The notes beneath the pieces were generated by a model. It had not been told where the DNA came from and searched no databases. It saw only the letters and a list, made by a program, of their open reading frames with translations. Positions 19,683 to 28,987 of a stretch of 64,000 nucleotides of DNA are shown in pieces. Position 1 is the first letter of the stretch. Every line of letters starts with the position of its first letter. Both the position numbers and the translations under genes were made by a program. The DNA comes from Photobacterium aquae (GTDB lineage Bacteria > Pseudomonadota > Gammaproteobacteria > Enterobacterales > Vibrionaceae), in NCBI RefSeq assembly GCF_001029445.1, contig NZ_LDOT01000011.1, positions 1 to 64,000 of the forward strand. Direction: 5' to 3'.

Positions 19683-19849
19683 GTTCTTAATATTAAAATA
19701 TCATGTGAAATACGTTATTAATAATCATATAAAAACATTATTTTAATTGTTACTATTTGATTAGCACGGTCAAAATATTGACGTCCCTGCATTTATATCC
19801 ATGAAGGATTAGGCGGGCTGTATTTCTTTTTGCGCTGGTAGTCTTCACG

Positions 19850-21334
19850 TTGAAATCAATTCTAAATAAATTCATTAAGCAGCCGCGACAGCAGGCGACT
19901 GTATCGATGGCGTTATTTTCCGATACCGTCGCTTTGGTGTGCCGTCAAGATGGTGCCTGGCTGGTTGATGAGTACAGTGTTCGAGATAGCACGGGCTGGC
20001 CTATGGCCGTTCGAGAATTGGCAGAGCGCCATTCGCTGAAGGGGGAGCATGTCCAGCTTGTTCTCGGGCATGGCCGCTATCAGAGTCTGCTGATCGAAAA
20101 GCCGGAATTGCCCAGAGAAGAATATCCGACAGCCTTGCCCTTTCTGGTCAAGGACTTAGTCAACGACTCGCCTTCGGAGCTGGTTGCAGATGGCTTTGTC
20201 TCGCCACTCAAGGAGCGGTTACAGGTTTTTGTTGCTAACAAAAATCTGGTGGAGTCTTTGGTTCAGAGCCTTCGCGAGGCTGGTTGCGAGCTCAAGGGGA
20301 TCTCGGTTGAGGAAGTGGTTTGGGGGCAGTTTGGTTCACCCGGACACACCCAGTTATTGCTCCAGCGCCGTGGCAAGGGCAACTTGCAACTGATGGCTTT
20401 CAAACAGCAGGTGTTGTGTTTCCAGCGCCAGCTACGTGGTTTCGCTGCCCCGGTGGCTAAATCCGATCCCGCCCCATCCGACGTGATGCAACTTGATGGC
20501 TTGGCTCTGGAGTTACAGCGTTCGCTTGATTTCCTCAGTGCCCAGCTACGTGATGTCCCCGTTACTCAGGTGCTGGTTGCCTGCGACGGCGAGGATGATG
20601 CCTTACTGGCGACAGCACTCGGCGAGCGTTTGAACGTGAAGGTCGCCGCTCTTTCACTGGAGGAGCAACTGCTGTCGAGTAATGCCCTGCGGGTCGCCTA
20701 TGCAGGCCTGCACTCGGCCGAGCAATCGAATATCAATTTGTTCAGTGATAGCCTCAAGCCGAAAACCGAGTTGATCACCTTGTCGAATTTGGCGGCAGGG
20801 TGGGGGATTGCGATTGTTATTCTAGCCGCGTGTGCAGGCTGGTTCTCATGGCAAAATTATCAGCAGCAACAGCGATTGCAGGCCGAACAGCGTTTGCTAG
20901 ATAGCGCTAATGGGGCTCTGGCTCGGGCGAAGGAGGCACTCGCGAAGCACTTGCCGAGTCAACTCAAGGTAGACATGGCCGCCGGGCTAGAGAAAAGCCT
21001 GGCATCGAAGCAGATGGCATTGAACTCTATCGCCATGCATGATGAAAGCCTCAAGGTAGGTTATGGCGCAATGATGGAGCAACTTTCGTTGGCGGCTAAC
21101 GGCAATATTTCGCTGTCACATATCCGGGTATCTGGAGCCAATATGGATCTTGAGGGTATGGCCCGGACACCGGACGCCGTGCCTGTTTGGCTACAACAGT
21201 TTGATCAGTACAAGGCTTTGTCCGAGCGACGTTTCCAGCAGTTTTCACTGGGGCGGGATCGGAAAAATGGTGTGACATTCACGCTCTTTTCCGATCGTGA
21301 GCCCGCCCATAATTCGCAAGGAGGCCAGTCATGA
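19850..21334 (+). CDS. mshI: MSHA biogenesis protein MshI (PilM/PilN-like)
   Basis: MshI belongs to the inner-membrane assembly complex of the MSHA pilus. The 494-residue protein has an actin-like PilM-type cytoplasmic part (about 1-300) and a single membrane segment (about 318-338, GWGIAIVILAACAGWF) followed by a coiled periplasmic part resembling PilN. The predicted start is a TTG at 19850 (MKSILNKFIKQP after initiation) without an obvious ribosome site; the next in-frame ATG at 19907 would cut the first strand of the fold, so TTG is preferred. The 167 bp before it is AT-rich and I could not pick a convincing promoter. The stop overlaps the mshJ start by ATGA. Confidence 0.88.
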   Translation: MKSILNKFIKQPRQQATVSMALFSDTVALVCRQDGAWLVDEYSVRDSTGWPMAVRELAERHSLKGEHVQLVLGHGRYQSLLIEKPELPREEYPTALPFLVKDLVNDSPSELVADGFVSPLKERLQVFVANKNLVESLVQSLREAGCELKGISVEEVVWGQFGSPGHTQLLLQRRGKGNLQLMAFKQQVLCFQRQLRGFAAPVAKSDPAPSDVMQLDGLALELQRSLDFLSAQLRDVPVTQVLVACDGEDDALLATALGERLNVKVAALSLEEQLLSSNALRVAYAGLHSAEQSNINLFSDSLKPKTELITLSNLAAGWGIAIVILAACAGWFSWQNYQQQQRLQAEQRLLDSANGALARAKEALAKHLPSQLKVDMAAGLEKSLASKQMALNSIAMHDESLKVGYGAMMEQLSLAANGNISLSHIRVSGANMDLEGMARTPDAVPVWLQQFDQYKALSERRFQQFSLGRDRKNGVTFTLFSDREPAHNSQGGQS

Positions 21335-21966
21335 ATATGTGGCAACAGTTGTGCGAGAAATTCGACGGACTGACCCGGCGTGAGCAGGGGCTTATCGCCT
21401 TGACGGGGTGGGTTGCTGTACTGTTCATCGGTTTTGTGGCGGTCATCGAGCCTCAGATTCAGAGCTTGGATCATGCCGAGCAGCGGTTGGTGATGCTCAG
21501 CCAGGCCGTAACCAATAGCGATAACCAGTTGTTGTTGGTGAAGCGTCGGCTCAAGCAAGATCCCGATCAGGAACTGGATACCCGGATCCGCCGTCTCAAT
21601 GCCGAAAATGCCGAGTTGGATACCCAATTGGCAGAGCGAGTGGGCAGTTTGGTTTCGCCGGCCGAGATGCCAGTTTTGCTGGAAAAGGTATTGGCTCACT
21701 CAGAACGCCTGAAGTTGGTTGCGCTCTCATCGCTGCCGCCAGAGCAGCTGCAAAGCGGCGAGCAAGGCGGGTTCTATATTCACCGGGTCAAATTGATCCT
21801 GCGCGGTCGCTATTTTGATGTGGTTGATTACCTGAATCAGTTGGAGTCGCTGCCGGTGAAATACTATTGGCAGAGCCTTGATTACAAGGTCAATGGCTAC
21901 CCATGGGCTGATGTGGAGCTGGTGGTGTATACGCTAGGTGAAAGTAGGGATTTTATCGGTGGTTAA
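21331..21966 (+). CDS. mshJ: MSHA biogenesis protein MshJ (PilO-like)
   Basis: A 211-residue bitopic inner-membrane protein: short cytoplasmic N-terminus, one membrane segment (about 24-42), then a periplasmic coiled coil (about 45-115) and a ferredoxin-like fold as in PilO/GspM. It should pair with MshI and align the platform with the secretin. It starts in the ATGA overlap with mshI, implying translational coupling. Assignment rests on this topology and its place in the msh order. Confidence 0.87.
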   Translation: MNMWQQLCEKFDGLTRREQGLIALTGWVAVLFIGFVAVIEPQIQSLDHAEQRLVMLSQAVTNSDNQLLLVKRRLKQDPDQELDTRIRRLNAENAELDTQLAERVGSLVSPAEMPVLLEKVLAHSERLKLVALSSLPPEQLQSGEQGGFYIHRVKLILRGRYFDVVDYLNQLESLPVKYYWQSLDYKVNGYPWADVELVVYTLGESRDFIGG

Positions 21967-22288
21967 GAACATTGTACCGGTTGTGGTGCTGTGCGGCCTG
22001 TGCGGGTTGCCCGCACAGGCCCGCGAGAGTCAGGATCCTACCGCCCCGTTGGGTTGGCAGGCTCCCAAGCGTACGCAGGTGGTAACCCATGCCCGTTTGC
22101 CGAACCTACAGGGGATCTTCTGTGACGGGCAGGCATGTACCGTGATCCTCAGTGGTCAGAGTGTCGGGCTGGGGGGCCGGGTAAACGGGTATGTCGTGTC
22201 GGCAATCGGGGACGAATCTGTGGTCGTAAGCCGGGGAGGGCGGCAGTGGCGCCTCGACCTGTTTGCAGAGAATATAAAGTCAGAATAA
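21959..22288 (+). CDS. mshK: MSHA biogenesis protein MshK (PilP-like)
   Basis: A 109-residue exported protein with an N-terminal signal-like segment ending near PAQARES, followed by the short PilP-type beta domain (RLPNLQGIFCDGQACTVILS and the NGYVVSAIGDESVVVS stretch). Its likely role is the periplasmic link between MshJ and secretin MshL. The start codon is probably GTG at 21959, with AGGGA about 8 nt upstream, overlapping mshJ by 8 bp; an in-frame GTG at 21938 is the alternative. Two cysteines (about residues 55 and 60) may form a disulfide. Confidence 0.8.
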   Translation: MVKNIVPVVVLCGLCGLPAQARESQDPTAPLGWQAPKRTQVVTHARLPNLQGIFCDGQACTVILSGQSVGLGGRVNGYVVSAIGDESVVVSRGGRQWRLDLFAENIKSE

Positions 22289-22303
22289 AACGAAGTGATT
22301 AAG

Positions 22304-23974
22304 ATGCGAGTATTAGTTGTGGCTGCGGCCATCGTCTCCTTGGTGGGGTGTTCGATGGGCCACCGTAATCCGGTGGAAATCAAAGAGGCGCTCAACCAAG
22401 CGGCGAACGAGGCAAATAGCCGGCCATTGATGGATTTGCCAGCCTCGGTCAGTGATGATCTGATGCCGAGTCTGGATGGCAGCGAGTATGTCAGCCCTGT
22501 GGCATTGGAGAAGCGTTTTCGCGTCAATGCCCGTAATGTCGATGCCAAGGCCTTTTTCGGTAGCCTGGTGAAGGGGACACCGTTCAATATGGTGATGCAT
22601 CCGGACGTGAAGGGGAAAATCACCCTTAGTTTGAGGGATGTGACACTCGATGAAGTGCTTGATGTTGTGTCGGACATTTACGGTTACAGCATTACCCGCA
22701 AGGGCAATATTATCCAAGTTTTCCCGGCTACCCTGCGCACCGAGGTGATCCCTGTCGACTACCTCCAGCTCAAGCGCCGCGGTGTCTCTCTGACTACGTT
22801 GACCACCGGTTCGCTGACCAATAGCGATTCGGGGTCATCGGGGAGCGATTCGTCGGAGGGCGGTAGCAACAGCGACAATAACAACAATTCGAATAACGGT
22901 TCGTCGACGACGACGGGCGGTACCACAATCGAAACGGTATCCGAGAGTGATTTCTGGGTTCAGCTCGAGAAGGCGGTTCAGGCGATGATTGGTACCGGCA
23001 ATGGTCGCAGCATCGTCGTGTCGCCGCAGGCCAGCCTGATTTCGGTACGTGCTTATCCCAATGAACTGCGCGAGGTCAAAGAGTTTCTCGGGATCTCGCA
23101 GCAGCGCCTCAAGCGTCAGGTGGTGCTGGAAGCCAAGATCATGGAAGTGACCTTGAGTGACGGTTATCAGCAGGGGATAAACTGGAGCAATATCACCAAG
23201 AGTATTGGCGGGACGGATATTACTTTTGGCACCGGGCAGGTTGTCAAAGATGTCGCGGGCAATATTATTCCACAGGTACTGCCTGGCGGTAGTGAAATTG
23301 CCAATTTGCTGGGCGGGCAGACCAATGTCACGATTTCCGATGGTAACTTCGATGCGGTGTTGAGTTTCTTGGATACACAGGGTGACTTGAACGTGCTGTC
23401 CAGCCCTCGGGTAACGGCCGCCAATAACCAGAAGGCGGTGATCAAAGTGGGTAATGATCAGTACTTCGTGACCGATATTTCCGGTGGCGAGGTAAACAGC
23501 GATGGCGGTACGGCATCACCCGATGTTGAGCTGACGCCGTTCTTCTCGGGGATCTCTCTGGATGTGACACCGCAAATTGACGATCAAGGCGGGGTGCTGC
23601 TGCATGTTCACCCTGCGGTTATTGATGTGGTGACCGAGGTCAAGGATATCACCCTCGGCGATACGTTCGGTACTTACCAACTTCCTCTGGCCAAGAGCTC
23701 GATCCGCGAGTCTGATTCGGTGATCCACGCTCAGTCTGGGGATGTTGTGGTGATCGGCGGCCTGATGAAATCAGCAACCCACGATCAGGTGAGCAAGGTG
23801 CCGCTGCTCGGGGATATCCCGGCGCTTGGCCACCTATTCCGCAATATCAATAAAATTGATACCAAAACTGAGCTGGTGATCCTGCTCAAGCCGACCGTGG
23901 TTGGCGAGCAGACTTGGCAAAAAGAGATTGAGCGCTCGCGGGCGCTGGTAAAAGAATGGTTCCCTAAGGGGTAA
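22304..23974 (+). CDS. mshL: MSHA secretin MshL
   Basis: MshL is the outer-membrane secretin through which the pilus emerges. The 556-residue protein has a lipoprotein signal (MRVLVVAAAIVSLVGC), an N-domain (about 60-145) and a Ser/Gly/Asn low-complexity linker (about 165-205). The second half is the secretin barrel, including VLSSPRVTAANNQKAVIKVG and the closing VVIGGLMKS with VPLLGDIPALGHLF. I chose the ATG at 22304 because GAAG is well spaced and the lipobox then sits at the right distance; a GTG at 22295 is also in frame. It is six bases or so after mshK and four before mshM. Confidence 0.93.
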   Translation: MRVLVVAAAIVSLVGCSMGHRNPVEIKEALNQAANEANSRPLMDLPASVSDDLMPSLDGSEYVSPVALEKRFRVNARNVDAKAFFGSLVKGTPFNMVMHPDVKGKITLSLRDVTLDEVLDVVSDIYGYSITRKGNIIQVFPATLRTEVIPVDYLQLKRRGVSLTTLTTGSLTNSDSGSSGSDSSEGGSNSDNNNNSNNGSSTTTGGTTIETVSESDFWVQLEKAVQAMIGTGNGRSIVVSPQASLISVRAYPNELREVKEFLGISQQRLKRQVVLEAKIMEVTLSDGYQQGINWSNITKSIGGTDITFGTGQVVKDVAGNIIPQVLPGGSEIANLLGGQTNVTISDGNFDAVLSFLDTQGDLNVLSSPRVTAANNQKAVIKVGNDQYFVTDISGGEVNSDGGTASPDVELTPFFSGISLDVTPQIDDQGGVLLHVHPAVIDVVTEVKDITLGDTFGTYQLPLAKSSIRESDSVIHAQSGDVVVIGGLMKSATHDQVSKVPLLGDIPALGHLFRNINKIDTKTELVILLKPTVVGEQTWQKEIERSRALVKEWFPKG

Positions 23975-23977
23975 GCC

Positions 23978-24820
23978 ATGTATCTGTTTCACTTCGGTAT
24001 GGGGGCGGCACCTTTCGGGTTGACGCCCAATACTGCATTGTTCCATGCCCTTCCTCCGCATCTCGAGGCGATTGAAACGACCCTTGCCGCTCTTTCTATG
24101 GGCGAGGGGATCATTCAGATCGCCGGCGAGGTCGGAACGGGCAAAACTCTGGTTTGCCGGATGTTAATGGGGCGGCTCCCCGAGCATTGTGAGCTTGCTT
24201 ACCTGCCGACCCCTGCTGCCAGTGGCTACGAGCTGCGGATTGCATTGGCCCGTGAGCTCGGCCTGGCCACCGACGGTGACAGTGCCCTGTTGGCAGATCG
24301 CCTGCAGCAGGGGCTGTTGGCGCGCAAGGCCGAGGGGCGGTCGGTCGTCGTGCTTATTGATGAAGCCCAGGCTCTGCCAGATGATGCTCTTGAGGTGATC
24401 CGATTGTTGGGTAATCTTGAAACCGAGCATGAGAAGTTGCTGCAAATTATATTGCTGGGCCAACCGGAGCTTGATGATCGGTTGGCGAGCCACCATTTGC
24501 GCCAGTTCCGTCAGCGGATCACATTTCGTAGCGCTCTGCGCCCCCTTACCCATGCCGAGACCGTGGCCTATATCCGTTTTCGTCTGGCCGGGGTTGGGGC
24601 ATCCCCCGTTTTATTCCCGTATTCTGCCGCTAAAGCCATTTGGCGGGCGAGTGGAGGCATTCCGAGACTCATTAACCAGTTGTGCCACAAGGCACTGATA
24701 GCTGCATGCAGTGATAAGCGTCAACAGATCACCCGCCGTGATGTTCTGCTGGCAATTCGAGATACATTGGGAGCACGCCAGCCTCGCTGGACGTATCCGA
24801 TTTTATGGGGATGGCAATAA
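23978..24820 (+). CDS. mshM: MSHA ATPase MshM (ExeA-like AAA protein)
   Basis: A 280-residue AAA+ ATPase of the ExeA/GspA type. It opens with the family's FGMGAAPFGLTPNTALF, has Walker A GEVGTGKT at about 50-57 and Walker B VVLIDEAQALP (about 124-134), and a C-terminal helical lid with GGIPRLINQLCHKAL (about 226-240). Lacking the peptidoglycan-binding tail of full ExeA, it probably helps secretin or machinery placement from the cytoplasmic side. Tightly packed between mshL and mshN. Confidence 0.9.
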   Translation: MYLFHFGMGAAPFGLTPNTALFHALPPHLEAIETTLAALSMGEGIIQIAGEVGTGKTLVCRMLMGRLPEHCELAYLPTPAASGYELRIALARELGLATDGDSALLADRLQQGLLARKAEGRSVVVLIDEAQALPDDALEVIRLLGNLETEHEKLLQIILLGQPELDDRLASHHLRQFRQRITFRSALRPLTHAETVAYIRFRLAGVGASPVLFPYSAAKAIWRASGGIPRLINQLCHKALIAACSDKRQQITRRDVLLAIRDTLGARQPRWTYPILWGWQ

Positions 24821-24826
24821 GAACCC

Positions 24827-26032
24827 ATGAGTGAACTGAACAAGAAATTACAAACATTGAGTCGGCAGCAGCCCGCGAGCATGGGCTCGTCGCTGGAGCC
24901 GGCAGATATTGCACCGCTTCCTACTCGCCGTTACGGATACTGGTTGGCGTTAGCCTGCACCGGTTTGCTCGCATCGGGATGTGTGGGCTGGTGGTTCGGT
25001 AGCCAGCCGGTGGAGGCTGTGTCGGCCCCCACGCCTGCCCCCGTTGCCGTTGCGTCCCATGCAGATGGGGAGCGTGTTCCCGAGCCTGCAAAAAAGGATG
25101 TGGGCCCGATGGTATCTTCCGCAACGCCTGATGTTCGGAAGATCTCGGAGCAGACGCCAGTGGAAGAGGTCGCACTGGCTCGCGGTGAACCTGAGGATAG
25201 TACCCCGGCGATTGCCAGCGTTACCGAGCTGGCCCCAATTGTCTTACCACCTCCGCCGGCGTCTGCCAGCCCCGCTTCTGTTGTCGCGGTAGCCCCGGCG
25301 GTACCGCCAGAGAAAAAAGCGCCTTCCAAAGAAGCTCGGGTTAAGGCAGCTGCCGTTTCAGCTAAGGCCGTCCAGCCAGCCGGTGGAACGCGGAGTGAAG
25401 CTGATGCGGAGGATGAGCCGGAAAGCGGTTTGGTGATAGAAACCGTGGCCCTGACGCCCGCGCAGCTGGCAGATGTGGAGTTTGGCCGAGCGGAAAAAGC
25501 CATGAAGGAAGGTAACAGCCGCAAGGCAGCGGACTATTACGAAGCGGCATTGTCCTATCGCCCTGATTGGGCCGAAGCCCGCCAAAAACTGGCAGCCCTG
25601 TATTACGGGCGGGGCGATGTCCGCCGTGCACTGGCTATTTTGCAAGAAGGTCTTGGCTATGACAGCCAGCAGCCGGTATTGCGCCTGACGCTGGCTCGGT
25701 TGCTGGTCAGTGAGTCGCAGCAGCAAGCTGCGCTCAATGTGTTGGCTGTCTTGCCTGCCCAGCCGGATAGTGGCTATCTCGCGATGCGCGGGGCATTGGC
25801 CCAGCAGCTCAAGAGCAACAATCTTGCCCTGAGCAGCTACCAGAGGCTTGTTGAACTTGAGCCTTATGATGGCCGCTGGTGGATGGGGCTGGGTATTGCA
25901 TTGGAGCGTGGCGGCAATGGTACAAAAGCCGAACAGGCCTATCAGCAGGCATTGCTGATGGGGCGAATATCATCACAATCACAACAGTTTATTCAGCAGC
26001 GGCTGAATGTATTGGCCAGTTCGGAGGGGTAA
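24827..26032 (+). CDS. mshN: MSHA biogenesis protein MshN (TPR protein)
   Basis: A 401-residue protein with a cytoplasmic head (about 1-36), one membrane segment (about 38-57, ending SGCVGWWFG), a long Pro/Ala-rich periplasmic spacer (about 60-195) and C-terminal tetratricopeptide repeats (about 215-395, for example AEKAMKEGNSRKAADYYEAA). The TPR end is expected to act as a periplasmic assembly scaffold. It begins 7 bp after mshM. Confidence 0.85.
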   Translation: MSELNKKLQTLSRQQPASMGSSLEPADIAPLPTRRYGYWLALACTGLLASGCVGWWFGSQPVEAVSAPTPAPVAVASHADGERVPEPAKKDVGPMVSSATPDVRKISEQTPVEEVALARGEPEDSTPAIASVTELAPIVLPPPPASASPASVVAVAPAVPPEKKAPSKEARVKAAAVSAKAVQPAGGTRSEADAEDEPESGLVIETVALTPAQLADVEFGRAEKAMKEGNSRKAADYYEAALSYRPDWAEARQKLAALYYGRGDVRRALAILQEGLGYDSQQPVLRLTLARLLVSESQQQAALNVLAVLPAQPDSGYLAMRGALAQQLKSNNLALSSYQRLVELEPYDGRWWMGLGIALERGGNGTKAEQAYQQALLMGRISSQSQQFIQQRLNVLASSEG

Positions 26033-26034
26033 CC

Positions 26035-27750
26035 GTGGCAATCCGTCTTAGAAAACGTCTGGGCGACTTGTTGGTTGAAGAAGGGATCATCAACCAGTCG
26101 GAGTTGGAGCAGGCGCTGAACCAGCAGCAGGCATCCGGCCGCAAGCTGGGGGATACCCTCATCAGCATGGGGATCCTGACCGAGCAGCAGTTGCTGCAGT
26201 TTTTGTCGCGTCAGTTGGACATCCCGCTGGTCGACTTGACCCGGCTGAGCGTCGATACCGAAGCGGTGGCCTTGCTGTCAGAGGTCCATGCCCGTCGCCT
26301 GCGTGCATTGGCCGTGGGGTTGAATGACGATACGGTGCGGGTTGCGATGAGTGATCCTGCCGACTTGTCGGCCCAAGAGGCGATATACAACCAGCTTAGC
26401 CAGTACCGTGTCGAGCTGGTTATTGCGCCGGAGCGGCAGTTGATCGCGGCCTTTGACCGCTACTACCGCCGGACTCAGGAAATTGTCTCCTTTGCTGAGC
26501 AGTTGCAGGCCGAGCATCAGAATGAAAATGACTTCGGTTTTGGGCTCGATGACGATGGCAACGAGGAAGTCACGGTTGTTAAGTTGATTAACTCGCTGTT
26601 CGAGGATGCGATTCAGGTTGGTGCTTCGGATATTCATATCGAGCCGGACAGCAAGGTGTTGCGGATCCGCCAGCGGATCGACGGCGTTCTGCATGAGACC
26701 TTGCTCAATGAGTCCGGGGTGGCTTCGGCATTGGTGCTGAGACTGAAGCTGATGAGCGGGTTGGATATTTCCGAGAAGCGTCTGCCGCAGGACGGGCGCT
26801 TCAACGTCAAGGTACGCGGCAATTCGGTTGATGTCCGTGTCTCGACCATGCCGGTCCAGCACGGAGAGTCGGTGGTTATGCGACTGCTCAACCAGTCAGC
26901 GGGGATCCTGAGCTTGGAGGAAATCGGGATGCCGGCGGCGATCCTTCAGCGTTTCCGGCGCCAGCTGCGCCGCCCGCACGGGATGATTCTGGTGACCGGG
27001 CCGACGGGATCGGGCAAGACGACCACCCTTTACGGGGCGCTCAATGAGCTAAACCAGCCGGGCAAGAAGCTGATTACGGCCGAGGATCCAGTGGAATACC
27101 GGTTGCCGCGGGTCAATCAGGTGCAGGTTAACAGCAAGATCGGCCTGACGTTCTCGTCGATCCTGCGTACATTCCTCCGTCAGGATCCCGATATTATTTT
27201 GGTTGGTGAGATGCGTGATCAGGAAACCGTGGAAATCGGCCTTCGATCGGCATTGACCGGCCACTTGGTATTGTCGACCTTGCACACCAACGATGCGGTC
27301 GACAGTGCATTGCGGATGATGGACATGGAAGCCCCGGGGTACTTGGTGGCCAGTGCGGTTCGCGCGGTATTGGCACAGCGGCTGGTTCGCCGGATCTGCC
27401 GTGATTGCTGTACGCCCTATGATCCGGACGAGGCGCAGCTGCAGTGGCTCAGGGCGCGTTTCCCGAACCATGCCGATGCCCAGCTGTATCATGGCTATGG
27501 GTGCCAGAGCTGCAACTTTACCGGTTTCAAGGGGCGGGTTGGGGTCTTTGAGCTGCTGGAAATGACCCCGGCGATGATGGATGCCCTGCGCGGCGGTGAT
27601 GCGGTGCGCTTTACCCAAATTGCCCGCACCAGTGAGGGTTACAAGCCGCTGATTGAGTCGGCGATGGAGTTAGCTACCGAGGGTATAACCAGCCTCAACG
27701 AGGTATTGCTCCTCGGTGAGGGGGAAGAGTATGACGGTTGTTCTCTGTGA
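26035..27750 (+). CDS. mshE: MSHA pilus extension ATPase MshE with N-terminal c-di-GMP module
   Basis: MshE powers pilus extension. The 571-residue GspE/PilB-type ATPase starts with an MshEN domain (about 1-145): RKRLGDLLVEEG and the second copy GRKLGDTLISMG match the RLGxxLVxxG pattern known to bind cyclic di-GMP in V. cholerae MshE. The ATPase core follows with Walker A GPTGSGKTTT (about 322-331), Walker B region DPDIILVGEMRDQET, and a tetracysteine zinc loop, CRDC and CQSC (about 457-490). The start is a GTG with GGAGGGG just upstream, 2 bp after the mshN stop; the frame open further upstream lies inside mshN. Confidence 0.95.
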   Translation: MAIRLRKRLGDLLVEEGIINQSELEQALNQQQASGRKLGDTLISMGILTEQQLLQFLSRQLDIPLVDLTRLSVDTEAVALLSEVHARRLRALAVGLNDDTVRVAMSDPADLSAQEAIYNQLSQYRVELVIAPERQLIAAFDRYYRRTQEIVSFAEQLQAEHQNENDFGFGLDDDGNEEVTVVKLINSLFEDAIQVGASDIHIEPDSKVLRIRQRIDGVLHETLLNESGVASALVLRLKLMSGLDISEKRLPQDGRFNVKVRGNSVDVRVSTMPVQHGESVVMRLLNQSAGILSLEEIGMPAAILQRFRRQLRRPHGMILVTGPTGSGKTTTLYGALNELNQPGKKLITAEDPVEYRLPRVNQVQVNSKIGLTFSSILRTFLRQDPDIILVGEMRDQETVEIGLRSALTGHLVLSTLHTNDAVDSALRMMDMEAPGYLVASAVRAVLAQRLVRRICRDCCTPYDPDEAQLQWLRARFPNHADAQLYHGYGCQSCNFTGFKGRVGVFELLEMTPAMMDALRGGDAVRFTQIARTSEGYKPLIESAMELATEGITSLNEVLLLGEGEEYDGCSL

Positions 27751-27766
27751 GTAGTGAGGATAGATA

Positions 27767-28987
27767 ATGGCTGTATTCAAATATCGCGGCCGGGGTAGTA
27801 AGGGCGAAATCCAACGTGGCCAGATAGAGGCTGCCAATGAGGGATCGGCGGCGGACTTGTTGATCCGTCAGGGGATCATTCCGTTGGAAATTCGTCGGGT
27901 AAAGAGCCGTCAGGCTGCACATAACTGGGCTGAGTTTTTCAAGGCCAGCGTGCCGCTTGAGATCCTGGTGATATTTTGTCGTCAGCTCTATAGCCTGACC
28001 AAGGCCGGGGTCCCCTTGCTGCGTTCGATGAAAGGGCTGGGGCAAAGTACCAGCCACCCGTTGATGAAGGCGACGCTGGAAGCTGTTGTGGTGGAAATGA
28101 CCAACGGCAAGTCGCTATCGGCTGCGATGCGCCAGCACCCCCGGGTATTTTCCGATTTGTTCATTTCGATGATCCAGGTGGGCGAGAATACGGGTAGGCT
28201 TGATGAGACCCTGTTGCAGCTCGCTCTTTATTTTGAACAGGAGATGGAAACCCGTCGCCGGATCAAGTCGGCGATGCGTTACCCGCTGTTTGTGGTTAGC
28301 GCCATCATGCTGGCGATGACCATCCTCAATATCAAGGTGATACCGCAGTTTGCCTCGATGTTCAGCCGTTTCGGTGTCGAGCTGCCGCTTCCCACCCGGA
28401 TGTTAATCGCCAGCTCAAATTTCTTCGTTCATTACTGGCCGCTGATGCTCGGTGGCAGCGTGGCCGCGTGGCTGGGGATCCGGATATGGCGTAGGACACC
28501 GGCCGGGAGCGAGACATGGGACCGTTGGCGGCTGAAAGTGCCCATTGTGGGCGATATCGTCAACCGGGCCCAGCTATCACGTTTTTCCCGTACTTTCTCG
28601 CTGATGATCCGGGCCGGGGTCCCGCTCAATACCGCATTGCAAATGTCGGCTGAATCACTGGGCAACCGTTATCTAGAAAGCCGTCTGGTCGAGATGAAAA
28701 ACGGGATCGAATCTGGTGGCGGGATTGCGGCGACGGCTAATCACTCAGGGGTCTTCACCCCATTGGTCATGCAGATGATTGCCGTAGGCGAAGAGACCGG
28801 TCAGGTCGATGAGCTGCTGCTGGAAGTCTCGGATTTTTATGATCGGGAAGTGGACTATGACCTCAAGACCCTGACAGCCCGTATTGAGCCTATTCTGTTG
28901 TTTGTCGTGGCGATTATGGTACTGATTCTGGCTCTGGGTATTTTCTTGCCGATGTGGGGACTGCTCGATGTCGCGCGGGGCGTTTGA
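27767..28987 (+). CDS. mshG: MSHA inner-membrane platform protein MshG (PilC/GspF family)
   Basis: MshG is the polytopic platform protein that contacts MshE and loads pilins. At 406 residues it has the duplicated T2SSF domain (about 70-190 and 270-400), each with a GENTG/GEETGQ motif and flanking membrane helices, as in PilC and GspF. Start ATG at 27767 follows mshE by 16 bp; its end overlaps mshF by 20 bp. Confidence 0.94.
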   Translation: MAVFKYRGRGSKGEIQRGQIEAANEGSAADLLIRQGIIPLEIRRVKSRQAAHNWAEFFKASVPLEILVIFCRQLYSLTKAGVPLLRSMKGLGQSTSHPLMKATLEAVVVEMTNGKSLSAAMRQHPRVFSDLFISMIQVGENTGRLDETLLQLALYFEQEMETRRRIKSAMRYPLFVVSAIMLAMTILNIKVIPQFASMFSRFGVELPLPTRMLIASSNFFVHYWPLMLGGSVAAWLGIRIWRRTPAGSETWDRWRLKVPIVGDIVNRAQLSRFSRTFSLMIRAGVPLNTALQMSAESLGNRYLESRLVEMKNGIESGGGIAATANHSGVFTPLVMQMIAVGEETGQVDELLLEVSDFYDREVDYDLKTLTARIEPILLFVVAIMVLILALGIFLPMWGLLDVARGV

